Source: Corallium rubrum (taxonomy: Eukaryota > Cnidaria > Anthozoa > Scleralcyonacea > Coralliidae). Taken from it: a DNA stretch of 64,000 nt. The DNA lies in NCBI GenBank assembly GCA_964035015.1, contig OZ035997.1:23063834-23127833 (forward strand), given 5' to 3'. Below, piece after piece: positions 44,322 to 56,398 of the stretch. Below the pieces are notes generated by a model. The model saw only the letters and a program-made list of their open reading frames with translations. It was not told where the DNA came from and ran no database searches. Every line of letters begins with the position of its first letter. Within the stretch, counting starts at the first letter, position 1. The position numbers and the translations under genes were made by a program.

Positions 44322-44744
44322 TTGCCGGCTTTACAGAAAAATACCTTCCTTGCACATTCCTATCCATTCACCCTAATACTCTTCACGCTCCCCTCATCTC
44401 ACTCCTTTTCATACTCTATACTCTTCCTCATACCCCTCATACCCCTCATACCCCTCATACCCCTACAAATATTCAAATTCGCCCATTTTCATCTTCATTT
44501 TATATATACGTTAAATACACATCTCCTTAGTTAGTTCATTTCAGTTATCCTCCAATGCGATGGTTCTGCTTAAGCTTCTAGCCTGTATTGTTTGATAATG
44601 TGTATTACACACAATGTTTAACACCAAGTGTGGGTCCAATTACCTATCTATCAATGAAAATAAACACTTGGAGAATTTCCGTTTTAGATTCGCGACAATG
44701 ACAACCCGAGAAATATGAAACTGGTTATGGAACCATAGACCCAA

Positions 44745-44821
44745 TAGCCTGCGTGCAGACTCCACCTGAATTTAATAATTAAATATAACGTCAAGTGTAA
44801 TATGAGTCTGCACGCAGGCTA
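44745..44821. mobile_element. 77-bp MITE with 9-bp target duplication
   Basis: TIRs TAGCCTGCGTGCAGACTC, inverted at the right. TAGACCCAA is duplicated at 44736-44744 and 44822-44830. Extremely small for a TIR element. Confidence 0.8.
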
Positions 44822-45509
44822 TAGACCCAACGGGTAAAATTGCAAGGTGAGCAGAATTTGCCCAAATTAGGCTGTCGTCGCATGGCATCAAATTATGTCA
44901 TCGCGCGCGGCGTTAGGCATGGGTCATCATTCGAATTCTCGCTATTGAGAAAATCAAACTCGATCAGTCTCATTCCCGTGACAACTTTGTCAATGCGCGT
45001 AGTAGTAGGCGATACAAAAATGGTCTTCTGCTGTCCTGTTTTGCGCTACGGCACTGACAGACTCACTCAGCAGCACGAGAGACTGAGGGATAACACAATA
45101 CCGAGAACATTGCATTCTGATAGTGGACTGAATCGGCTGATATTCTTAGCCAAACAATAGCAATGAAAGGTGTTGTGAGAGCTTTTTGCTACGACACGTC
45201 ATGTTGAGGCAAGTGTATACTGTGGTCTGGTTTCAGCGTGATCGAAGGCTGAATGTGGTGCAGGATTATCCTGAATTGTCAATCTAAAGTGTCAAGAATT
45301 CACCTGAAGCCTAGGAGACTTGTCTGTCCCACATGCAGGATGTTAAACTAAAAAGCATATCACAAAAAAACCCAGTAGGGGTGCTGTAGTCAGGGTCTGA
45401 GAGGTGGAACTTTCTCCCGACAGACCATTGAACTAAAATCAGGCAGTAAATTAGCTGAGTTCTGTCCATTGGTAGAGTCAGCTACTTGTACCTCAAGCAG
45501 TCTAAATCG

Positions 45510-45760
45510 CAGCGCTTGTGCCTGTATAATGCGATGAAGTTAGAAAATCAGGAGTTGATAGATGCAATTGACCCGTCTCTAGAACTGGACGAAAAAGCTC
45601 AATTGCGAGAGGTACTGCTTGAATTTTCAGATGTCTTTGATGACACATTAGGCCACACCACACTAAACTCGCATAAAATCGACACAGGTACCAGTCCACC
45701 CATCAGACTGCGACCTCGAAGATTACCTTACGCTTATCGTGATGAAGCCGAGCGACAGGT
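45510..45760 (+). pseudogene. Gypsy (LTR) polyprotein fragment upstream of RT
   Basis: Reads LREVLLEFSDVFDDTLGHTT, NSHKIDTGTSPPIRLRPRRL and PYAYRDEAERQV, the linker and N-terminal start of Gypsy RT. It is cut after the Val by a 4-kb insertion and resumes at 49723. Confidence 0.88.
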
Positions 45761-45902
45761 AGATAGATAGATAGATAGAAACTTTATTTAAAGAGGGTGA
45801 CACTTAATAGTACAAAGTACTAACAAACTTGTGGCCCTCAAAAGAAAATAACAAAAAGTACAAGAATGTATCTAATGTATCAATATTGGTGCAAGTTTAG
45901 AC

Positions 45903-47115
45903 ACTAACCCCCCAAAATTTTGGTCCTATGTCCGTGCAAGTAAATCTGAAAGTACTGGTATCCCTCCCTTAAAATTTGCCGACAAATTATGTGTTTCTGA
46001 TAAAGCAAAAGCTGATGCCTTAAACTCTCAATTTCATTCTGTATTTACCCAAGAAAATCCTATAATACCAAGTAAAGGTCAATCTCCGTACACTTCCATC
46101 TCAGACTTGATTATTAACTCGCAAGGTGTGGCCAAACAACGCTCTCAGCTTAATCCTAGTAAGGCCTGTGGCCCTGACGAAATTCCAGCTAGAATCCTCA
46201 AAGAACTCGCACCTTCCATTTCGCCCTGGCTTTGCTTCATTTTTCAGCAATCTTATAACACTGGCATATTTCCACCTGACTGGTCCAAGGCTCTTGTCTC
46301 CGCTGTATTTAAGAAGGATGTGAAATCAAATCCAGCCAACTATCGTCCAATCTGCCTGACATGTTTGTGTTGCAAAGTAATGGAACATATCATTCTCAGC
46401 CATGTTGCCAAGCATTTAGCATTTCACAACATCCTCATTGATCAACAACATGGCTTTCGAAAGTTGTTCTCCTGCGAGACCCAGCTAATTACCGCCATCA
46501 ATGATTGGGCTAAAAGTATTAACCAAAGAAAGCAAACTGATGTTATACTACTAGACTTTAGTAAAGCGTTTGATACTGTCCCCCACCGCCGCCTGATGTC
46601 CAAGCTTGATTATTACGTACGGTATTAGAGGACCATCAGCTGATTGGATCAAGGCTTTTCTATCGAACCGTTCCCAAGTTGTCTCTGTTAATGGTTCCCA
46701 CTCTGATCCAAAACCAGTGATTTCCGGAGGTACTCCGGAACCAGGTACCAAGGAACAATCCTAGCACCTGTCTTATTTTTACTTTATATAAATGACATTT
46801 CTGATAGCATTAAATCTCAAATTCGTTTATTCGCTGACGACAGTATTATATACAAAGAGATTAATAATTTCCAGGATCACCTCATTTTACAAGAGGACCT
46901 TGATAACTTAACTAAATGGGCCAACGAATGGCAACTCAATTTTAATTTCTCCAAATGCTACCATTTAGGCATTGCAAACAAACGTACACCTCAGTCTTTC
47001 AATTATGTTATGAATAATCAAACCATTAATAGAGTAGCCGCATTCAAATACCTAGGTATTACTATAAGCCATAATTTAAGTTGGAATCAGCATTGTGACA
47101 ATATATGTAACAAAA
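45903..47115 (+). pseudogene. LINE reverse transcriptase, main part
   Basis: Open in pieces: FWSYVRASKSES, ACGPDEIPARILKE (motif 1), NYRPICLTCLCCKVMEHII (2), QQHGFRK (3), VILLDFSKAFDTVPH (A); frame breaks near 46615 and 46740; then LAPVLFLLYINDIS and IRLFADDSIIY (C). The coding runs into the inserted element at HCDNICNK. Confidence 0.88.
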
Positions 47116-48960
47116 GGTCCGCTATGCGTACATGTATCTGCGCAAACCCACCACTGTGAGAATCTTGTCAAGATCTTGTGTGATCTTGGAAAATCTTGTA
47201 AGATCTTAAGAAAAATCTTAAGATTTTTACACGTAGATCTTATAAGATTTTAGCGAGATCTTATAAGATAATTAAAGCGAAAGTACACGTTCTCTGACCT
47301 TAATAATTTTTTATCATTACTCACATCAAATCCAACCTTGGTTATTGAAAGTGGACTCACAAGTTTACTATAAGTCACGTTAAAAATACTTAACCAGTTT
47401 ATCAGCAATATCCCCTGTCTCCGAAATGTTTTTGTGCAAAACTTTGTCGGAAATATAGAATTTAACGGCTAACTGCTGGAAGATATATCCCAATGGCCAA
47501 TAATACGGCTACCGCGGGTCTAAATACCCCTGAATCATCTGTAGGTTTGTGCCATGTAGGCCTAGGTACGGAGAAAAGGCTATTGGAACTGACATGAGCG
47601 CCAATATCAAATTGCATTATTTACGCTATTTACTTAGCCTACGGTCAAACGCGGTCATATTTAAAGTAAATCAATCGTCTGTAGGTTTGTGCCATTTGGG
47701 AAACTTGTACCGTTAGATAGAGCGTTAAATTCTGTACAACATATGTGAATTAGAGAACATGGTATAGAATAAAAACGGAGAAAAGGCTATTTGAACTGAC
47801 ATGAGCGCAAATATCAAATTGCATTATTACGCTATTTACTTGGCGTACGGTCAAACGCGGTCATATTTAAAGTAAATCAATCGTCTGTAGGTTTGTGCCA
47901 TTTGGGAAACTTGCACGGTTAGATAGAGCGTTAAATTCTGTACAACGTATGTGAATTAGAACAAATCGTATAGAATAGAAACGGAGAAAAATATATCAGT
48001 TGAACTGAGATGAGCGCAAGTATCAAATTGCATTATACGGCTATTTACTTGGCGTACGGTCGAACGCGGTCATATTTAAAGTAAATCAATCGTCTGTAGG
48101 TTTGTGCTATTTGGGAAACTTGTACGGTTAGATAGAGCGTTAAATTCTGTACAACATATGTGAATTAGAGAACATGGTATAAAATAACAACGGAGAAAAG
48201 GCTATTTGAACTGACATGAGCGTAAATATGAAATTGCATTATTACGCTATTTACTTGGCGTACGGTCAAACGCGGTCATATTTAAAGTAAATCAATCGCA
48301 TGTAGGTTTGCGCTATTTGGGAAACTTATACTGTTAGATAGAGCGTTAAATGCTGTACAACATATGTGAATTAGAGAACATGGTATTGAATAACAACGGA
48401 GAAAAGGCTATTTGAACTGACATGAGCGCAAATATCAAATTGCATTATTACGCTATTTACTTGGCGTACGGTCAAACGTGGTCATAATTTACTTGGCGTA
48501 CGGTCGAACGTGGTCATATTTAAAGTAAATCAATCGTCTGTAGGTTTGTGCCATTTGGGAAACTTGTACGATTAGATAGAGCGTTAAATTCTGTACAACA
48601 TATGTGAATTAGAACAAATCGTATAAAATAGCAACGGAGAAAAATCTATTTAAACTGAGATGAGCGCAAATATCAAATTGCATTATTATGCTATCACTTG
48701 GCGTACGGTCAGACGCAATCATTTTAAAGTATCCCTGAATCATACTATCCCAATCATACAGCATTGCAATTGACTTTCTTCGAAAATAATGTTCTTCGTC
48801 TCGCTCCTTAGTTCATAAAACATGGCGAGGAAATATAAACAGTCACACTACTGCACACATTACAGGTCAGCGGTTACACCAAAAAGTTAACACACAAACA
48901 AACATGTACAAACAAACCAACACACAACACGATAGCAATATATCTGCGCGTTGCGCAGAT
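47116..48960 (+). mobile_element. Hairpin-ended satellite element, long copy
   Basis: Same left end and right hairpin (ATCTGCGC-GTT-GCGCAGAT) as 41373-42242, but with about six ~200-bp monomers (marker CTGTAGGTTTGTGCCATTTG) instead of about one. Flanked by ACAAAA on both sides. No ORF: it must be moved by a helper. A HINE/Helentron-like nature is inferred. Confidence 0.85.
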
Positions 48961-48965
48961 ACAAA

Positions 48966-49451
48966 AAGGCAAATAGTACTCTTGGCCTACTTAGGAGAAT
49001 CCTTAGTGATTGTAGCTTGAAAGTTAAGTCAAGGGCTTATACTAGTCTTGTGCGTCCCCAACTAGAATATGCCTGCTCTGTATGGAATCCTTACACTAAA
49101 AGGAATATTAATAACATCGAGATGATACAGCGCAGGGCTGCTAGACTTACTCATAGCGACTACTCTAGAGCTAGCCATATCTCTCCTATGATTGATCATT
49201 TAGGCTGGGACTCACTTGAGCAACGTAGAGTACTGTATCAAGCCACCATGTTTTATAAGATCCAGCAAGGTCTTGTAGGTATTAGTTTCCCTAAGGAGGT
49301 GTGCCTTTTAAGTAGAGTTTCCAGGTTGCCTAACACCTCTCCTTTTCGTCAGATCCAATGCAGTAATAACATATATAAGTATTCATTTTATCCTAGAACA
49401 ATAGTTACGTGGAATCAGATTCCATATAGTAATCTCTCGTACTGTATCTAG
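48966..49451 (+). pseudogene. LINE RT ORF, C-terminal part
   Basis: Resumes as KANSTLGLLRRILSDCSLKV, SLVRPQLEYACSVWNPYTK, IEMIQRRAARL and ends NLSYCI. This is the typical thumb/C-terminal region of CR1/Jockey LINEs. Followed by 3' UTR to about 49716. Confidence 0.88.
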
Positions 49452-49722
49452 TATTCCAAGCTTCAAAACCTCCGCTATGCCTACAATTAAGTCCCCCTGT
49501 CATCCATCTATTGATTGATTTTGTATTTTAGTTTCTTATATATTACTTGTACATTTAATCATTTATTAGTTGTTGTTTTTTCCCTCCTTTTTCTTTGTTT
49601 TGATATATATCATATGTACTATATTATAATATATAATTTTAGTTATGCACCTGTAAACTTCCTAGTATAGTGTAATAACACTGATTTAGGAGTATTTCAT
49701 TAAAGCATAACTATATACAGGT

Positions 49723-49870
49723 GAAAGGAATGCTAGATAAAAAGGTAATCCAGCCTAGCAATAGCCCCTGGGCTTCCCCCATTGTTTTAGTCAAAAAGAA
49801 AGATGGCGAACTTCGTTTTTGTATCAATTATCGTAAGTTAAACGAGGTAACACGAAACGACGCGCACCCA
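49723..49870 (+). pseudogene. Gypsy reverse transcriptase, continuation
   Basis: Reads KGMLDKKVIQPSNSPWASPI, LVKKKDGELRFCINYRKLNE and VTRNDAHPY, RT motifs 1-2 of Gypsy. Then a palindromic element cuts it. Confidence 0.9.
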
Positions 49871-50203
49871 TACTGTAGCGTGCGCAATTTAATCAGTGAC
49901 GCAATGCAGCACGATCAAGCATGACTGCGCGCATTATAGAATGACGGACTTCCGAAGTTAGTTAATTATGAGGTATGACATGTACTATCGTAGCAGCGCT
50001 ACAACATGCTAGAACGACTAAACTACCGGTAGCATAGTCGTTCTAGCATGTTGTAGCGCTGCTACGATGCCCTTATAGATCTAGCACTAGTACATGTCAT
50101 ACCTCATACTTAACTAACTTCGGAAGTCCGTCATTCTATAATGCGCGCAGTCATGCTTGACCGTGCTGCATGCGTCACTGATTAAATTGCGCACGCTACA
50201 GTA
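49871..50203. mobile_element. 333-bp near-perfect palindromic MITE in the Gypsy RT
   Basis: TACTGTAGCGTGCGCAATTT and its inverted copy form arms of about 150 bp with small internal differences. Centre near 50033 (ACTACCGGTAG). The long stem should form a hairpin. Confidence 0.85.
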
Positions 50204-50429
50204 CCCCCTTCTTAGTAGAAGGCATTTGACCTCATGCCGTTAATTCATAAACTAAAACTAAATTGTCCTCAGTGCTTCCACTTCGAAGGAAATTTCCTTC
50301 CAAAAGGAAATTTTGGCATTTGGAAGGGGAAAGAAAGGAAATAAAATTTGGAAGGAAATTGGAAGGAAATTTGGTCATATGGAAGGAAAATGGAAGGAAA
50401 TTTTGAAATTCGAACTTTTTCAGTAATTA
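50204..50429. repeat. GGAAGGAAATTT-rich stretch
   Basis: Irregular GGAAGGAAATTT repeats at 50285-50403. Related strings recur at 53862-53905. No gene. Confidence 0.5.
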
Positions 50430-53305
50430 AGAGGCTATCTCCCTAAAAACCGACCAACGGTTTTTGAAGGCAAAAATGAATTTCCTTTGTTTTTCGCCCA
50501 TTATTTACCTTTACCTCACTTACTATTAAACTGCTATAAAAATTGCCACTTGATAATTTGTTCTTCATTTTTGACACATTTTTTATGCTTCGGCTGGAAC
50601 GGCTAAGATTCGGGCGGAAATGAGAGCTGATAATACCTCGAAATGATCTTGTTATTTCTCCACCAATTTAGATTTGAATTTTAAATTTTTTTCTTGCAGT
50701 GCAATATATAGACCTTGTGTTTCATCTGGGTTGAAGGATACAAGCTCTTTGTTTTATTTTGTATCAGATATGGTCTCTTTCTTTTGACTTACTTTTTAAA
50801 TTCGCTTGCGGCACCTGATTAGTCAAGTTTTATAAATTAAGATTTCTCTGAAGTGGCACCTAGCCTGGAAATGTCGTGTGTATTTCGTCGTAATATAATA
50901 CCGTAAGTTTAGTAATCTTTAAAAACAGTTGTCGGCAAACGTATTTTGTAAGCGCACGAACCGCTCAAAGTTAAGCTATTGTTTCACTTTGTTTACATTG
51001 TCAGAACCGCAAATGCCTTACGCTTTGCAGATAAGGCCGTTTTCGTTTCTCAATATTACATAAAAACAACTTCTTTTTATTTGAACTTATCCCTAGAAAG
51101 CGAACGGGGCTTAATTTATAGGTCTATTCGGTTTTTAGGGTAAAAATGATTAAATATTCTATAGCCGATTCTTCATATATACTCATATACAATAGGAGCA
51201 GACATGTCGCAGCCTCCTAAGTGACAATTAAATAATTATAATTCATGAGCTTTATCATTTTCTCTGTTTATTTCGGTGTACTGTTCATATTTTTATAGCA
51301 TGAAAAGGTGGCAGCATCTTATACTCTGGAAGAATCGATTAAACGTCTTAAGAATTTTTTAGATTTCACGAACAAATTAAATCGCTTTTAAGGCCTGGTT
51401 CATACGTCGCATTTAATTCAGACGAACTTAATTCATAGTTAAAGTTGACGTAAACTCGAATTTGTTTCATGCGACGAATTTAATTCAGTAACGAGCAAGG
51501 AAAATCCCGCTAGATCGCGCCAAAAACGTCCAATACGCATGCGAAGTAAACAAAAATCTGATCACTCAACCTCGTCCCCAGGGCATTTTGCCTCCACGTT
51601 AGGAGGTCGGCGAAAATGGCCCTGGCATCGGCTGGTCACGTGACACCCAGAATTTTGGGGTGTTTTGGCAAGAAAATTTATGCGGTCTTTGTGTTTCGTT
51701 TTTGTATAATACGTATACATGAATAATAAATAAGAAATATTTAACGCTCTGCCGAATCACTCGTGTGAACCTTTATCATAAATGCAACTGGCTAGCATTA
51801 TTCATCATGATACTCCCCACGATTATCCAGGATACATTTAAATGTCGGGAAGAAACATATATCTAATGTTGTTCTTGACTTTAACCAAAGCTATCGTTAC
51901 AATTCTTTGGATGAACTTCGCAGAGTGGATTTATTGCAATTCATATTTTGATGAATAAATTATACTGTATCTGAATTAATCAAGTTTTTAAACCGGCCAA
52001 TCCGATTATAGAATCGACCAGCCGATGCCAGGGCCATTTTCGCCGACCTCCCAACGTGGAGGCAAAATGCCCTGGGGACGAGGTTGCTGATCACTGGCTC
52101 AAAAAATATGTTATCATAATTTATGCATTTAATTCGATGCGACGATACAGCGACGTCTGAAACGAACACGCATTTCAGACGTTGTATCCTTCTCACTGTG
52201 ACGGATACAACGTCTCAGACGAATTTAACTCTTCGGTCGAATTTAATTCGTTTCATACGTCGCTGTATCGTCGCATTTAATTCAGACGAAATTTAACTCA
52301 ATCAATTAATTAATTAAATGCGACGATACAGCGACGTATGAAACGAATTAAATTCGACTGAAGAGTTAAATTCGTCTGAGACGTTGTATCCGTCACGGTG
52401 AGAAGGATACAACGTCTGAAATGCGTGTCCGTTTCAGACGTCGCTGTATCGTCGCATCGAATTAAATGCATAAATTATGATAACATATTTTTTGAGCCAG
52501 TGATCAGATTTTTGTTTACTTCGCATGCGTATTGGACGTTTTTGGCGCGATCTAGCGGGATTTTCCTTGCTCGTTACTGAATTAAATTCGTCGCATGAAA
52601 CAAATTCGAGTTTACGTCGACTTTAACTATGAATTAAATTCGTCTGAATTAAATGCGACGTATGAACCAGGCCTTAAAAGCGATTTAATTTGTTCGTGAA
52701 GTCTAAAAAATTCTTAAGACGTTTAATCGATTCTTCCAGAGTATAAGATGCTGCCACCTTTTCATGCTATAAAAATATGAACAGTACACCGAAATAAACA
52801 GAGAAAATGATAAACTTTCAGTTGCTCATGAATTATAATTATTTAATTGTCACTTAGGAGGCTGCGACATGTCTGCTCCTATTGTATATGAGTATATATG
52901 AAGAATCGGCTATAGAATATTTAATCATTTTTACCCTAAAAACCGAATAGACCTATAAATTAAGCCCCGTTCGCTTTCTAGGGATAAGTTCAAATAAAAA
53001 GAAGTTGTTTTTATGTAATATTGAGAAACGAAAACGGCCTTATCTGCAAAGCGTAAGGCATTTGCGGTTCTGACAATGTAAACAAAGTGAAACAATAGCT
53101 TAACTTTGAGCGGTTCGTGCGCTTAATCTTAGCCGTTCCAGCCGAAGCATAAAAAATGTGTCAAAAATGAAGAACAAATTATCAAGTGGCAATTTTTATA
53201 GCAGTTTAATAGTAAGTGAGGTAAAGGTAAATAATGGGCGAAAAACAAAGGAAATTCATTTTTGCCTTCAAAAACCGTTGGTCGGTTTTTAGGGAGATAG
53301 CCTCT
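50430..53305. mobile_element. Large palindromic (foldback) element
   Basis: Ends AGAGGCTATCTCCCTAAAAA and its inverted copy, flanked by TA on both sides (possible 2-bp duplication). The arms pair over about 1 kb each, meeting at about 52300-52320. Inner arms hold GACGATACAGCGACGT-type strings repeated in both directions. The right arm lacks ~325 bp present on the left (50606-50930). A 520-bp MITE is nested at 51567. No transposase. Confidence 0.85.
51567..52086 (-). mobile_element. 520-bp MITE, copy 3, 9-bp target duplication
   Basis: Same length and TIRs as 6769-7288 but in the opposite orientation. CTGATCACT is duplicated at 51558-51566 and 52087-52095. The matching place in the opposite arm of the host palindrome (near 52500) reads uninterrupted, an internal empty site. 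Confidence 0.9.
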
Positions 53306-54185
53306 TAAAAGTTGATGAAACTGCTTATTTTTTCTATATTAAAAACACGAGTAGTAATAAGATCCGATGTGTGGGTTAAATAGGGTTTTAAGCGGAAGAC
53401 TGCTACACAAATAGCGCAGGCTCAATGTTTGCAATTTCTATTTTCTAGCAATAAGATTGACTTGAGTCCAGAATCAAACCTCGTCAGAAGATGAGGTTGA
53501 TGATGGGGCTCCAGTTCCACCTCACTTGCAAGTGCAAACCGGTAATTTTAAAGCCGTGTATTGATAACGACGTTATGCTTCAAACCTTTATCTGACAATT
53601 ATTCTAGTTTCCAAAGGACTAAAGAGTTTGTAAAATTTTTGTAAACTTGAAGCTTATCTTTATTAGTTATATAGTTTGGGAATGTAATTGCGAATTGTTA
53701 GTTGAGTAGAATTTCACAATTAAAACCTGAAAATGGCCCCGGAAAGCGTCGGAAATGCTCGGACCACATTCGTATTTTCTCGTTGGAGCAACCGTCGAGA
53801 CTGGTGAAGTGTACGATCCAAATTTTAATCATTAGAAGAAGGATTTATGAGAGATTTTGGAGGGAAAACTGGAAGGAAATTTCAGATTTTGGGAAGGAAA
53901 TTTTGCTAAAAAAAAGGATAAAATATCTCCCTTACTTTGCAGTAACCTACGTTTAAAATTTCACTTATTCGTGAGAAGGAAGTCCCCCTTGATGACTGGA
54001 AAATCGTTCGATTTCTATAGGAAATCTTGTAATTTATCGCAAACCGAACTCGTTGTGAAAAGAATAGCTATCCGTTTTCCTTTGTTTTATCCGTAATAAC
54101 TAAGCTTTCGCTTTGGAATTTGAGACAGAAACTGGGCATTTGCATTCGTCATTTGGTACGAGCGTCTGAGCCTTTATGCCCCCCC

Positions 54186-54188
<3 letters not shown>
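53306..54188. other. No gene seen
   Basis: Contains a GGAAGGAAATTT patch (53862-53905) and a C-run before the AT tract. No exon is convincing. Confidence 0.4.
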
Positions 54189-54259
<71 letters not shown>

Positions 54260-55785
54260 GTGTGGGTTTTGGTCTACGAAACGCAAAGAGTGCTCGATAA
54301 CATATAGTTAGAGCAAATATAGATTTTCACTTACCTCAAAAGTCTGCTACAGGCTGTTTCATCTAAAAAAGAATCTTCAGGCAGATGACAATTTTCGAAA
54401 ACAGGGGGTGCTTATATCCTTCTTGTCGGAACGTGGGAGTGTGGGGGCGAAACAATACATGCATTCATGGCTTTGTTGCGCTGTTTGCGCGGAATTTGTT
54501 CCGATGACGACATTGACTGATAATTTCTGCTCTTTTGTTGAGTAAACAATTCTTGTTTTTATCTTTCAAAATATAAATTTTTTCTTCTAAACATAAATTA
54601 CATCGTTTTGAACCTCCCGTATACGAAATAGAATATTTTAAAATTTGCCAATTAATACTAAAATCCTTATTGTTTTCTTTCAATGCCCAAATATATTTCG
54701 AAAGTTCGGTGTCGTTTGCATGCTTTTTATGCTGAAAAGATTTAGTGTGGTTGGCCAATCGCTCTTTGAATGTGGTTGAAGTCATGCCAATGTAATTCTT
54801 GATCGTGTTTGTGTTGTTTACTGTGACTGTTGCTTTGTATACTATGTCCCTAGTCATGCATTGTTTTCTAAGTGGACAATTCGTGTTTTTCTTACAATTG
54901 CAACTGCTAGTGTCCTTATCCTGTGGCATGTTATTCCTAGATATGTGTGCATTGTGTTTAGTGATTATTGACTTAACATTGTTCATGCAGCTGTAACTTA
55001 CTTTGACTGTGTTTCTGTTAAAAATCTTATGGAGCTTGTGGTGTGGTGGGAAGTGCTTGTCAATTAGGTTTAGGAAATTACGTCCTATGTTTGTGCTTAC
55101 ACTCTTGCTAAAAGGTGGGTTGAACCAAGTGATGTTGCGTTGCCTATTCCTGCGTGGTTGCTGTGCTGTGTGTTGATCGAGTGTAGCTAAGATCATGATC
55201 AAAGTTGCTGTGCCTAAGTGCGTTCTGATATATGGGTGCAGATTCCTGAAAAACTTGTTCGTCTGATGAGAGAAGTGCAATGCGCTTGTTGATTGATGCA
55301 GGTAACTGTCTTGTGATGCTTGGTGGGTGGTTAGAGTGCTTATTTATGTAAAGCGGATCGTCATTGGGCTTCCTATAGGGCCTATAATTTCCATTGTTAA
55401 GGTCGAAAGTTACATCTAAAAAGTTTACTATGCGTAAATTTGATTCGGCGGTAATTTTTAGGTCAAACTGCTCGAAAATTTTGTGGAGTTCTTTCCTTGT
55501 TTTGTCTGCTAAACGTGCTGATTTACTTTTTATAATAGCTAAACCGTCATCTCTATATAGGCCAATGCTTTCTTTGCCAAACTTCTCTTAGGTGATTTAA
55601 AATGAAAAGGCCTACTAACTCACAAACTTCCGCGCCGTCGAAACAACCCATGGTAACGTCAAACAAACTATTGCTATCTTTTTTTATCCATGAAATTCCG
55701 GTATTGAAAAGGAGAGATTTTCTAGCGTGTTTTATTATTGAAATATTGTTTTCAGTTACAGTAGCCAAATTCGAGGCCCGAGGTC
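54189..55785 (-). mobile_element. Penelope-like element, minus-strand partner of an inverted pair
   Basis: From the AT-tract pseudo-LTR module (54189-54420) through the GIY-YIG ORF into RT sequence, ending head-to-head with a plus-strand copy at 55785. Confidence 0.85.
54465..55785 (-). pseudogene. Penelope RT/GIY-YIG polyprotein
   Basis: RT part in two frames: KDSNSLFDVTMGCFDGAEVC, then (frameshift near 55590) GLYRDDGLAIIKSKSARLAD (YRDD catalytic motif), NFLDVTFDLNNGNYRPYRK and HSNHPPSITRQLPASINK. The GIY-YIG part (54465-55280) reads RNITWFNPPFSKSVSTN, CNCKKNTNCPLRKQCM, YIGMTSTTFKERLANH, SKYIWALKENN, RCNLCLEEK, ending RANSATKP. The nuclease part is intact; the whole is broken by the frameshift and 5' loss. 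Confidence 0.88.
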
Positions 55786-56335
55786 CACTTAGAAAACAAT
55801 GCATGACTAGGGACATAGTATACAAAGCAACAGTCACAGTAAACAACACAAACACGATCAAGAATTACATTGGCATGACTTCAACCACATTCAAAGAGCG
55901 ATTGGCCAACCACACTAAATCTTTTCAGCATAAAAAGCATGCAAACGACACCGAACTTTCGAAATATATTTGGGCATTGAAAGAAAACAATAAGGATTTT
56001 AGTATTAATTGGCAAATTTTACTAAAACATTCTATTTCGTATACGGGAGGTTCAAAACGATGTAATTTATGTTTAGAAGAAAAATTTTATATTTTGAAAG
56101 ATAAAAACAAGAACTGTTTACTCAACAAAAGAGCAGAAATTATCAGTCAATGTCGTCATCGGAACAAATTCCGCGCAAACAGCGCAACAAAGCCATGAAT
56201 GCATGTATTGTTTCGCCCCCACACTCCCACGTTCCGACAAGAAGGATATAAGCACCCCCTGTTTTCGAAAATTGTCATCTGCCTGAAGATTCTTTTTTAG
56301 ATGAAACAGCCTGTAGCAGACTTTTGAGGTAAGCG

Positions 56336-56393
<58 letters not shown>
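55786..56393 (+). mobile_element. Penelope-like 3' copy, plus-strand partner
   Basis: From the RGP|LRKQCMTRDIVYKATV junction through the same GIY-YIG end (stop at 56198) to the AGCACCCCCTGTTTTCG module and AT tract. Nearly identical to the minus copy, so the locus is a ~600-bp-arm inverted repeat. Confidence 0.85.

Positions 56394-56398
<5 letters not shown>

Larger units (their letters stand above)
43451..45480. other. Non-coding, with AT run, small repeats and a Penelope-type tail
   Basis: (AT)n at 43578-43622, a 10-bp repeat CCCCTCATAC x4 at about 44428-44464, the hammerhead-like motif at 44282 and the small MITE at 44745. No ORF is convincing; MAQIRIGMSRKNHTFG at 44036 is short and followed by a possible donor. 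Confidence 0.45.
45761..49716 (+). mobile_element. LINE insertion in the Gypsy RT, with nested element
   Basis: ACAGGT is duplicated at 45755-45760 and 49717-49722. It starts with a (TAGA)n run and an antisense LINE-type tail (45761-45900), then a plus-strand CR1/Jockey LINE, itself split by the hairpin-ended element. The antisense start could be a 5' inversion or a separate fragment. Confidence 0.75.
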
